Of a DNA stretch of 64,000 nt, positions 11,622 to 21,553 are shown piece after piece (within the stretch, counting starts at the first letter, position 1; every line of letters starts with the position of its first letter). The translations under genes and the position numbers were made by a program. The stretch is from Prinsepia uniflora (Eukaryota > Streptophyta > Magnoliopsida > Rosales > Rosaceae), in contig CM064875.1 in assembly GCA_032719365.1 (NCBI GenBank), positions 30,588,693-30,652,692 of the forward strand, read 5' to 3'. The notes beneath the pieces are model-generated. The model did not search any database, was not told where the DNA came from, and saw nothing but the letters and a program-made list of their open reading frames with translations.

Positions 11622-14457
11622 TGTAACGCCCCGAAAATTCAGAAAATGTAATATTGTAAAGTATTTAAAATGACGTTTTTACCCCTGTGATTCGTTTTGT
11701 CAATTTGTTGAATTTTTGATTGGAGGGTCGAACGGACGTTGAGCGATAACCGTGACGAGTTTGGGACGTCACGAGTTCATAGACAGGTGGCACGTCCGAT
11801 TCGGGCGAACATGGTGAAAGTTATGATGTTCGGAAGTTTATGGGCATTATCGTAATTCGGACATTATAAGGGAAAAAGTTGACTTTTTGTTTGACATTTG
11901 GTTTTCACATGACTCAAAGACCGTTGGATTCGTCTTGAAGCCCCGAGTACAACGACAGGCGGCACGCGTGAAACGGACATCGGACGACCGAGTTACGAGT
12001 CATAGAAGTTAGAGGGCATTTTGGTAATTATTGCACTGAGGGGTATTTTGTTCATTTGCACGGCGGTTACTGTAGCACCACCGTGAAAAACAGAGTCCAC
12101 GGCCATGCCGTGGTGTTTTGTGCGTGTAATTGTTTATGGATTTAGTGGACTGGTGAGTGGGTTTTGTTTATGCGAATTGAGGCAATGGGAAGCACACATG
12201 GATGACCTGAACAGAGCTCAGAGCACATGAGGAGTAAAGAATGGCCATGGTTTCTGTGTTTGCGGGAAACCATTTTCAGAGACCTCAGTTGGTCTCCCAC
12301 GAGTTGCTGGTCGTTTGAATCGATTAACTGTGAATGGGAGTGGAGAGAGGTTTCATTTTGAGGACATTTGTGCATCAGTTGAGAGCTGAGTGTGGAGAGA
12401 AACAGACGGGAAGAAGAAAAACCAGTTTGGAGGGAAATTCGAAGGTTGGGTTTTGAGGTGAGTTGAACCAAACTGAGGGTGGAATTAGTCTTCTGGGATC
12501 TTTTCTAACACGACCGAGCAAGAATTGAAGGGGAATGATCACTGTTTGCCCAGGAACATGAGTTCCAGTTTCAGAGAAAAACTAGTGTTGAGGACGACGA
12601 CTTCCAGGTGAGTTCTGGTCGAATTGGTTGTACATTTGTGTTCATCTAAGTTCCCTTAAGCTACTGGTGAAGTTAACTTGAAAATGGGGCTAGGTTGGGT
12701 GAGTTCTAGACGTGGACCTGTTCGACTGTTCGAGTCTGGGTTTGATCGATCTAGGGACAGTCGAGGTTAATCATCAATACAGACCTAAAATTAATGGTTT
12801 AGAGAAGAAGTTAGGATAAAAAACGAGAGGAGTTGATGGAGAATTGAGGGTTAGCTGGTTGGGTTGAGTCGCGGGTAACAGACCCGTTTAACAGGCTATT
12901 CAGGGTGAGGGAGAAGACACTGTAGCAGGCGCGTGGCCTTCACGCGCAGCCACTTTGGACGGCGCGTGACGACACGTGTGAGGTCTTTTCCGATCACGGT
13001 CAACTGAGGTTTTCTTCCTTTTAATATTTTTAAAACTTTATCTTTAGGGTTCGAGTTGACCGGGAGTCGTACGGGATAAGTTCGAGGGTTCGAAAGTTTA
13101 GGTCCTTTAAGTTTAATTACGCGGAAAAATCCGGAAATATTAGGGAAAATATTACGAGTTATTTGAGGATGATTGTAACCCTCCTTGTATGTTTTTACAG
13201 GCCCGAACATTTCCGAAGCTACTGAGGAGCGCACGGGGCGCGATTGACGCGTCCTAAAACCGTGAGTGGACATATGATTTCCAAATTGTGCATGCATGAC
13301 TATTTTACTTAATTATCTTGTGTTTTCACTCATGATTATATGATGATAATATGCTATTTCGGTTTTACGTGGTTTCACGTTTTTCGAGATAAATATCGTA
13401 TTCACGTATTTCGAGGTTACAGTTTTCTTCTATGTGTGATTGATGTTTTGATGAAGTAATTGGATATGATTATGCATGTTACGTATTTATGATATTTGAG
13501 TATATTTGTGAAGTGACTTTTGGGAATTGCATGTTTTGGGATTTGCACGTGAATTCGGACATAATTCCTATTTTGATAAGTTATGATTTCGGAATGATTT
13601 TTTGGGAAAATGGATCATGATGAATCGTGTTCATAAATGGTTTTGGGTTTAAAGACCCGGTTTACTGTTGGATCAGGTTTTGGGTTTAAAGACTCGATTA
13701 ATTGATGACGGGGGCGGGCCCGGTAAATTGAGTTTAAAGACTCGTGAGTTTAAAGACTCGGTTATCGTGATACCCCCGAGGCCTATTGATTATGCTTTAA
13801 GTTTAAAGACTCGTTGATATCCCGGGAAGGCCTGATATTGAGTTTAAAGACTCGGATGGATCCAACGGTTTAATTTTGATTGTTGATTCATTTTCTACTT
13901 GATTTGCGTAATTGATGTTTCAAATTGACGGCTTATGGATTTTGGTAATATTATATCATTTTACACGAGTTATGATGGTTTTTCTGAAATGTTTTCCATG
14001 TGTTTTGGGAAAAAAAGGGATTTCGAATGTTGAATACGAGTTTTTTTTTAACTGGTTATGGATGCGTGTTGTAAAACTGGAGGGCGAACCCCGGATTCCT
14101 GAAACTGTTTTCTGCAAACCTTTGTTTCGGTCCACTCACATTTTTTTGTTTTAACTACCCTCCAGGTCGTGGTACAAGTTTGGGGGCTAGCGCCGAGGCA
14201 GGGGCAGAGGCATACAGTTTTCCGTTGTGGAGTAGTTAGTTCACAGAGTAGGATTTGTTCTTTAACTTGTTTTGTAATATTGTGCTCTATGAAACTAAGG
14301 ACTTGAGGTCCAGTCGGTTGTATTTGTTTAATCTCCCTGGTCTGACAATGGGTGTGTTGTAATATTATTTTGGTTTTCTGGTCTTTTGGATTCGATTGTT
14401 AAACGGGAGCAGGATGCTTCCCGAATATCGAGGCGATAATCGGGCTGGTTCCTGTCA
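11622..14457 (+). repeat. 5' LTR of the chromovirus element
   Basis: It runs TGTAACGCCCCG to GGTTCCTGTCA. In order it holds the GC-rich module (12919-12982), donor GTGAGTGGAC (13262-13271) next to TGCATGCATG, an array of GTTTAAAGACTCG units (about 13645-13860), partner GTCCACTCAC (14130-14139) and acceptor CCCTCCAG ending 14165. In the repeat-array stretch I count about 6 differences in roughly 165 bp against the 3' LTR, so the pair is only moderately diverged. Confidence 0.92.
13262..14165 (+). other. Intron-like segment in the LTR/5' leader
   Basis: A strong donor (GTGAGTGGAC) and a pyrimidine-rich acceptor (TTTTTTTGTTTTAAC then TACCCTCCAG) bound a 904-bp segment upstream of the primer site and gag. 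The decamer at the donor is the reverse complement of the decamer 26 bp before the acceptor. This is a structural inference; no transcript evidence is available. Confidence 0.4.
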
Positions 14458-14459
14458 AT

Positions 14460-14471
14460 TGGTATCAGAGC
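14460..14471 (+). other. Primer binding site (initiator Met-tRNA)
   Basis: TGGTATCAGAGC starts two bases after the LTR terminus TGTCA and is followed by ATAGG. Confidence 0.92.
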
Positions 14472-14555
14472 ATAGGTTTACGGTTCGTGTTTGGCACTTG
14501 GGTGTGCCTCGATTATTGTACTAACTTATGCCTCTTTCAGAAAGGACGAACGGCC

Positions 14556-15403
14556 ATGCCTCCACGACGTGAACCCCCTCCGAGCGGGCCCAGCGTCTTG
14601 GGGCTACGGTGTTTAGTGGTGGAGCAGATCCCGAGGATGCCCACCGTTGGATTTCTCGATTTGAGCGGATTTTCGCTGTGATGCACTGTCCTCCTGAGGA
14701 GCGAGTTGTGTTGGCCACATTTTTGCTTGATGGATCTGCTTATGAGTGGTGGTATACTCTGGAGTTGTTAGGTTGGGATGCCCGTACGGTGACTTGGGAG
14801 ACCTTTCGTGAACGGTTTCTGGATCAGTATTATCCCCGTTCATTCTGTGATGCTAGGGAGACCGAGTTTCTGCAGCTCCAACAGGGGAGCATGTCGGTAG
14901 CAGAGTATGAGCAGAAATTTCAGATGCTAGCCCGTTTTGCTCCTACCTTTGTGTCTACTGAGGCTGAGAAATGTCGTAGGTTCGAGCTTGGCCTACGGGG
15001 TGAGATTTGGGCCATTGTGACGGTCAGAGCTTTTACTACTCTCAGGGAGTTGTCTGATGCCGCTGTACGGGTTGAGGCTAGTCTCCCGACACGTCCACAG
15101 TACTCTGGTGGTGGACAACGTCGAGAGCGTTCGTATCCTGGATTGTATAGTCAGAGAGCCTCAAAGAAGGGACGTTATGGTGGAGCCTCATCTGCAGGGA
15201 ATGATCGTTATGGCAGGCATGGTAACTTTCAGAGTCCTGGATTCAGAGCGCCTAGGGTACAGACTGCTCTGCAGGCGAGCGCGACATCTGTTGCTTCCAC
15301 ATGGCGGCAGAGTGTTGGTTTTGCTCGAGATGCTTCCAGTGTTATCTGTTTCTTCTGTGGCGAGCGGGGCCACTATCGGAGGGAGTGTTCATCCTTGCCA
15401 TAG
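14556..15403 (+). pseudogene. gag: gag (capsid-nucleocapsid), N-terminally frameshifted
   Basis: Gag packages the element RNA into particles. The expected start, an ATG opening MPPRREPPP, is at 14556, but about 14582 onward the capsid reads in another frame (ERAQRLGAT.FSGG, then AHRWISRFERIF). The - strand relic at 28101-28655 still has about 20 residues between these parts, so a small deletion caused the shift. The retrotransposon gag domain follows (EWWYTLELLGWD, FRERFLDQYYPRSF, FLQLQQGSMSVAEYEQKF). A CCHC zinc knuckle, CFFCGERGHYRREC, lies at 15347-15388. A TAG at 15401-15403 separates gag from protease; related elements usually read straight through into pol. Confidence 0.9.
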
Positions 15404-15730
15404 GGTGGTGGCACAGGTCGGGGTGGAGCAGAGCAAGGATGGAACGCAGCTGCAGTTTCTGGGACTGGGAGTACTAGAGGAGGTGGTACTGGAGTGACTA
15501 GTGGACAGAGGGGCTGGGGCCATGGGCGAGCAGCTGGATCACAGGCCCGAGTTTTTTGCTGTTACGCAGTAGGAGGCCAGGGCAGCACCTGGTGTTGTGA
15601 CAGGTAGACTAACGATCTTTGGACATGATGTTTGTGCTTTAATTGATCCCGGAGCTACTCATTTGTTTATATCACGGGACTGTGAGTTGTTGGCGGGTAG
15701 AGAGGTGTCCGCACTGGACTGTGACATGGG
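15404..15730 (+). pseudogene. gag-protease linker and N-terminal protease, broken
   Basis: A Gly-rich linker follows the gag stop, then a frame change at the T-run near 15551 and a stop at about 15569. The aspartic protease begins near 15597 (VTGRLTIFGHDVCALI). Its active-site loop reads DPGATHLFIS at about 15645-15674, with Pro where the family normally has Ser or Thr. Another frameshift near 15726-15731 moves the rest of the protease into the next segment. The enzyme would normally cut the Gag-Pol polyprotein. The odd active-site residue may itself be inactivating. Confidence 0.8.
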
Positions 15731-16954
15731 GTGAGTACGCCCACAGGAGATGTATTTGTGGTAAGTCAAGTATTGCGGGAGTGTCCTGTAATGGTAGGTG
15801 ACGTTGGGTTAGTAGCCGACTTGATACTCTTGGACTTGCACGACTTTGATGTCATTTTGGGAATGGATTGGTTGACGCTCCATCATGCTTCTATCGAGTG
15901 TGTCGATAAGAAGGTTAATTTTCGGAGCCCAGGGTTACCGGAAACTATCTTTCAGGGAATACAACGAGAAACTCCTGTTGGAGTGATTTCAGCTCTGAAC
16001 GCTAGTAAGTTGTTGCGAAAAGTGTGCCTGGGATACTTAGCTCAAGTGTTGGACGCACGAGCTGCACCATTGAAGGTGGAGGATATACCGATAGTGCGGG
16101 GGTTCCCGGATGTCTTTCCGGAGGATCTACCGGGATTGCCACCTCACCGAGATGTCGAGTTCACTATTGATCTTGTTCCAGGTACGCAACCTATATCTCA
16201 GACTCTGTATCGTATGGCGCCAGCCGAGTTGAAAGAACTGAAGGCGCAGTTGCATGAGTTACTTGAGATGGGGTTTATCAGACCGAGTGTATCCCCCTGG
16301 GGAGCCCCAGTGTTGTTTGTGCGGAAAAAGGATGGGAGTTTAAGACTCTGCATCGATTACAGACACCTGAATAAAGTAACAGTTAGGAACAAATACCCGT
16401 TGCCTCGGATCGATGACTTGTTCGATCAACTGCGAGGAGCACAGTACTTCTCCAAAATCGATCTTCGTTTGGGGTATCATCAGTTGCGGGTTAAGGATGA
16501 GGATGTACCCAAGACAGCCTTTAGAACCCGTTATGGTCATTATGAGTTCCTTGTGATGCCTTTTGGTTTGACCAACGCACCCGCAGTGTTTATGGGTTTG
16601 ATGAACCGAGTGTTACAGCCATACTTGGATCACTTCGTCATCGTGTTCATCGATGATATTCTAGTTTACTCGAAGAGTGCGAGAGAGCACAAGGAGCACT
16701 TAAGGATGGTGCTAGGTACCTTGCGGGACAACCAGTTGTATGCGATGCTCGGTAAGTGTCAGTTTTGGTTGACGAGCGTGAGTTTCTTGGGGCATGTGAT
16801 CTCAACTGATGGAATCAGTGTGGATTCTCAGAAAATTGAAGCTGTGGCAAAGTGGGAACAACCAAAGACCGTCACTGAAGTCAGAAGTTTCTTGGGTTTG
16901 GTTGGCTACTACAGGAGGTTTGTAGAGGGTTTCTCTACCATTGCTGCTCGTTGA
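15731..16954 (+). pseudogene. pol: Protease C-terminus and reverse transcriptase
   Basis: This 407-codon open segment begins inside the protease (TPTGDVFVVSQ, then the conserved DFDVILGMDWL near 15843-15875). The RT domain follows: EDLPGLPPHRDVEFTIDL, the YRMAPAELKELK region, WGAPVLFVRKKDGSLR, CIDYRHLNKVT, the catalytic FIDD box (16646-16657, FIDDILVYS) and FLGHVISTDGI. RT copies the element RNA into DNA. All core RT motifs are intact. At about 16950 a lost base after IAA puts RNase H in another frame. There is no proper start codon here, because it is part of one polyprotein. Confidence 0.93.
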
Positions 16955-17877
16955 CACGACTGACGCGGAAGGGAGTCAAATTTTTCTGGGATGACGATTG
17001 TGAGCATAGCTTTCGGGAGCTAAAGGAAAGGTTGACATCTGCTCCTATACTGACCCTTCCAGACGATAGTGGAGAATTTGAAGTGTACAGTGATGCATCA
17101 TTGCAGGGATTGGGATGTGTACTAATGCAGCATGGGAAAGTGATTGCCTATGCTTCGTGCCAGTTGAAGCTGCATAAGCGTAATTATCCGACGCACGACT
17201 TGGAGTTAGCTGCTGTCGTGCATGCGCTGAAAATTTGGAGACATCACTTGTATGGTGCGACTTGCAGGCTGTTCACGGATCACAAGAGCCTGAAGTACTT
17301 GTTCACCCAAAAGGACTTAAATGCGAGGCAACAACGGTGGCTAGAGCTAATTAAGGATTATGATTGCACGATAGAGTACCACCCTGGAAAAGCCAATGTA
17401 GTGGCTGATGCTCTAAGCTGGAAGTCAACGCATTCTGTGGTGCACCTACGGACGGTTCATTTGCCACTTTTGGTTGAACTCCGTAAAACTAGCATTGATT
17501 TGGGACTGTATAGCCAAGGTTTCTTGCTTGCTAATTTTCATGTGAGACCACTCCTAATCGATCGGATCGTTGAGGCTCAATCTCAAGATCCTGTCTCGTG
17601 TGTACTTCAGATTGAAGTGGAAGCCGATGAACGGCTAGATTTCACAGTCATGGAGGATGGAGCTTTGCTTAAAGAAGGACGGTTGTGCGTGCCCGACGTT
17701 GAGGCATTGAAGAAGGAGATCTTGGACCAGGCTCATAGTTCGGCCTACGCGATGCATCCTGGTGGGACCAAGATTTATCGTACCTTGCGAGAACATTACT
17801 GGTGGCTGGTTATGAAGCAAGAGATTGTTGAGTTTGTCAGCAGGTGTCTGATTTGTCAGCAAGTGAAGGCTGAGTGA
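16951..17877 (+). pseudogene. pol: RNase H and integrase zinc-binding domain
   Basis: This continues RT after a one-base frameshift (LTRLTRKGVKFFWDDDCEHSF). RNase H, which removes RNA from the RNA-DNA hybrid, has its acidic residues in YSDAS, DLELAAVVHALKIW, FTDHKSLKY and VVADALSW. Then comes the integrase HHCC finger: AHSSAYAMHPG with TKIYRTLREHYWW and CLICQQ. A TGA at 17875-17877 follows KAE where the family has Arg; CGA-to-TGA is the change expected from deamination of methylated CpG. The frame resumes unchanged after it. Confidence 0.92.
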
Positions 17878-18981
17878 CAACGACCTTATGGAGCCTTGCA
17901 ACCACTACCTATCCCAGAATGGAAATGGAATCACATAACGATGGATTTTGTGTTTGGACTTCCTAGGACACCCAGAGGTCACGATGGAGTTTGGGTGATC
18001 GTGGACAGGCTTACGAAGTCAGCTCATTTCTTGCCGGTGCGAGAGAACTTCAGGATGACACAGTTGGCTCAGTTGTTTATCGATGAGATTATCCGGTTGT
18101 ACGGTACTCCGGAATCCATAGTTTCTCACAGAGACCCGAGGTTTACTTCTCGGTTTTGGCAGAGTCTACAGGAAGCCTTTGGGACTAAACTTCGTTTCAG
18201 TACTGCATTTCATCCTCAGACTGATGGCCAGTCTGAGCGGACCATCCAGATATTGGAGGATATGATGCGAGCTTGCGTTTTTCAATTTCAGGGCACTTGG
18301 GAATCACACCTAGCCTTGATGGAATTAGCCTATAACAACAGCTATCAGGCGAGCATTGGGATGGCTCCTTACGAAGCCTTGTACGGACGGCAGTGCAGAA
18401 TCCCATTGTGTTGGACGGACGTGGGTGAAAGGAAACTGACGAAATCCGAATTGGTGGAATTGACGACGGAGAAGGTCAAACTCATCAGAGATAGGCTCAA
18501 GGCAGCCCAAGACAGACAAAAGAGCTATGTGGACCATCAGATTCGAGATCTTGAGTTTGCGGTCGGAGATCGGTTATTTCTGAAACTGTCCCCTTGGAAA
18601 AGTGTGGTGAGATTTGGCAGGCGAGGAAAGTTGAGCCCTCGTTTTATTGGACCTTATGAGATTACTGAGAGGATTGGCCAAGTTGCCTACAGGTTAGCAC
18701 TACCACCAGAACTTTCGAAGGTCCACGATGTTTTCCACGTGTCGTTGTTGCAGAAATATGTGTTTGATGAATCTCATGTACTGGAGGAACAACCTATTGA
18801 ACTCCGAGAGGACTTGAGTTTTGAAGAACAGCTGGTACAGATTTTGGACCGATAGGATAAGGTGCTACGCCGGAAGACCGTTCCTCTGGTAAAGGTTCTC
18901 TGGAGGAACCGGAATGTGGAGGAAGCCACTTAGGAACCCGAGGCGCAAATGCGAGAACAGTTCCCCTATTTGTTTCCTTGA
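17878..18981 (+). pseudogene. pol: Integrase core, GPY/F motif and chromodomain
   Basis: The integrase core joins element DNA to the host chromosome. The first catalytic Asp is in MDFVFGLP (17944-17946) and the Glu in GQSERTIQ (18235-18237). The second Asp, expected 35 residues before the Glu, is His (codon CAC at 18127-18129, in VSHRDPRF), so the D,D35E triad is broken. Downstream are RFIGPYEITERIG (GPY/F) and VFHVSLLQKY. The chromodomain, thought to steer chromovirus insertion to heterochromatin, reads FEEQLVQILDR, stop (18853-18855), KVLRRKTVPLVKVLWRN, EEAT, stop where Trp is expected (18931-18933), then REQFPYLFP to TGA at 18979-18981. Confidence 0.92.
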
Positions 18982-19001
18982 AATTTCGGGATGAAATTTC
19001 T

Positions 19002-19012
19002 GAAGGGGGGAA
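19002..19012 (+). other. Polypurine tract
   Basis: The run GAAGGGGGGAAA sits immediately before the 3' LTR. It follows AATTTCGGGATGAAATTTC, which parallels the GAGGACGAAATT seen in the other elements here. Confidence 0.85.
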
Positions 19013-19014
19013 AT

Positions 19015-21553
19015 TGTAACGCCCTGGAAATTCGGAAAATGTAATATTCTAAAGTATTGAATAAAATGTCGTTTTTACCCCTGTGATTCATTTGGTCAAT
19101 TTGTTGACTTTTTGATTGGAGGGTCGAACGGACGTTGAGCGATGACTGTGACGTAGTTCGGGACGTCACGAGTTCATAGACAGGTGGCACGTCCGATTCG
19201 GACGAACAGGGTGAAAGTTATGACGTTCGGAAGTTCAGGGGCATTATCGTAATTCAGACGTTATAAGGGAGAAAGTTGACTTTTTGTTTGACATTTGGTT
19301 TTCACATGACTCGAAGAACGTTGGATTCGTCTCGAAGCCCCGAGTACAACGACAGGCGGTACACGTGAAACGGACATCGGACGACTGGGTTGCGGGTCAC
19401 GGAAGTTGGAGCGCATTTTGGTAATTATTGCACTGAGGGGTATTTTGGTCATTTGCACGGCGGTTATTGTAGTACCACCGTGAAAAACAGAGTACACGGC
19501 CATGCCTTGGTGTTTTGTGCGTGTAATTGTTTATGGCTTTAGTGGACTGGTGAGTGGGTTTTGTTTATGCGAATTGAGGCAGTGGGAAACACACATGGAT
19601 GACCTGAATAGAGCTCAGAGCACGGGAGGAGTAAAGAATGGCCATGGTTTATGTGTTTGCGGGAAACCATTTTAAGAGACCTCAGTTGGTCTCCCACAAG
19701 TTGCTGGCCGTTTGAATCGATTAACCGTGAATGGGAGTGGAGAGAGGTTTCATTTTGGGGTCATTTGTGCATCAGTTGAGAGCTAAGTGTGGAGAGAAAC
19801 AGACGGGAAGAAGAAAAACCAGTTTGGAGGGAAATCGAAGGTTGGGTTTTGAGGTGAGTTAAACCAAACTGAGGGTGGAATTAGTCTTCTGGGATCTTTG
19901 CTAACACGACCGTGCAAGAATTGAAGGGGAATGATCACTGTTTGCCCAGGAACCGGAGTTCCAGTTTCAGAGAAAAACCAGTGTTGAGGACGACGACCTC
20001 CAGGTGAGTTCTGGTCGAATTGGTTGTGCATTTGTGTTCGTCTAAGTTCCCTTAAGCTACTGGTGAAGTTAATTTGAAAATGGGGCTAGGTTGGGTGAGT
20101 TCTAGACGTCGACCTGTTCGACTGTTCGAGTCTGGGTTTGATCGATCTAGGGACAGTCGAGATTAATCATCAATACAGACCTAAAATTCATGGATTAGAG
20201 AAGAAGTTAGGATAAAAAACGAGAGGAATTGATGGAGAATTGAGGGTTAGCTGGTCGGGTTGAGTCGCTGGTAACAGACCCGTTTAACAGGCTATTCGGG
20301 TGAGGGAGAAGAAGCTGTAGCAAGCGCGTGGCCTTCACGCGCAGCCACTTTGGGCGGCGCGTGACGGCACGTGTGAGGACTTTTCCAATCACGGTCAACT
20401 GAGGTTTTCTTCCTTTTAATGTTTTTAACACTTTATCTTTAGGGTTCGAGTTAATCGGGAGTCGTACGGGATAAGTTCGAGGGTTCAGAAGTTTAGGTCC
20501 TTTAAGTTTAATTACGCGGAAAAATCCGGAAAAATTATGGAAAATCTTACGAGTTATTTGAGGATGATTGTAACCCTCCTTGTACGTTTTTACAGGCCCG
20601 GATATTTCCGAAGCTACTGAGGAGCGCACGGGGCGCGATTGACGCGTCCTAAAACCGTGAGTGGACATTTGATTTCGAAATTGTGCATGCATGACTATTT
20701 TACTTAATTATCTTGTGCTTTCACTCATGATTATATGATGATAACTATGCTATTTCGGTTTTACGTGGTTTCACACTTTTCGAGATAAATATCGTATTTC
20801 ACGCATTTCGAGGTTACAGTTTTCTCCTATGCGTGATTGATGTTTTAATGAAGTAATTGGATATGATTATGCATGTTACGTATTTATGATATTTGAGTAT
20901 ATTTGTGAAGTGACTTTCGGGAATTGCATGTTTTGGGATTTGCACGTGAATTCGGACATAAGTCCTATTTTGATAAGTTATGATTTCGGAATGATTTTTT
21001 TGGGAAAATGGATCATGATGAATCGTGTTCATAAATGGTTTGGGGTTTAAAGACCCGGTTTATTGTTGGATCTGGTTTTGGGTTTAAAGACCCGGTTAAT
21101 TGATGACGGGGGCGGGCCCGGTAAATTGAGTTTAAAGACTCATGAGTTTAAAGACTCGGTTATTGTGATACCCCCGAGGCCTATTCATTATGCTTTGAGT
21201 TTAAAGACTCGTTAATATCCCGGGAAGGCCTGATATTGAGTTTAAAGACTCGGATGCATCCAACGGTTTAATTGTGATTGTTGATTCACTTTCTACTTGA
21301 TTTTCGTAATTGATGTTTCAAATTGACGGCTTATGGATTTTGGTAATATTATATCATTTTACACGAGTTATGATGGTTTTCTGAAATGTTTTCCATGTGT
21401 TTTGGGAAAAAAAAAAAGATTTCGAATGTTTAATACGAGTTTTTTTTAACTGGTTATGCATGTGTGTTGTAAAACTGGAGGGCGAACCCCAGATTCCTTA
21501 AACTGTTTTCTGCAAACCTTTGTTTCGGTCCACTCACATTTTGTTGTTTTAAC
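19015..21553 (+). repeat. 3' LTR of the chromovirus element, truncated
   Basis: It starts TGTAACGCCC and aligns with the 5' LTR through the donor (20657-20666), the GTTTAAAGACTCG array and the partner GTCCACTCAC (21528-21537). It stops after GTTTTAAC at 21553, corresponding to about 14155 in the 5' LTR. The acceptor CAG and the last roughly 300 bp are missing, and unrelated - strand relic sequence begins at once. Confidence 0.9.

Larger units (their letters stand above)
11622..21553 (+). mobile_element. Chromovirus (Tekay/Del-like Ty3/gypsy) element, decayed and 3'-truncated
   Basis: Order: 2.84-kb 5' LTR, Met-tRNA primer site, gag, protease, reverse transcriptase, RNase H, integrase with GPY/F motif and chromodomain, polypurine tract, 3' LTR. 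The chromodomain and pol order place it among plant chromoviruses; the long LTR and Met-tRNA primer site fit the Tekay/Del clade. At least four frameshifts, four in-frame stops and a lost catalytic Asp make it inactive. The 3' LTR stops at 21553, about 300 bp short, so only the upstream flank ATAAC (11617-11621) is available as a target-site half. Confidence 0.92.

Noticed and set aside
20207..20692. 161-codon - strand open frame, with a shorter version at 12896-13297
   Set aside because: It is antisense to the LTR, covers the GC-rich module and donor region, and appears in both LTRs only because they are copies. No domain or start context supports a protein.
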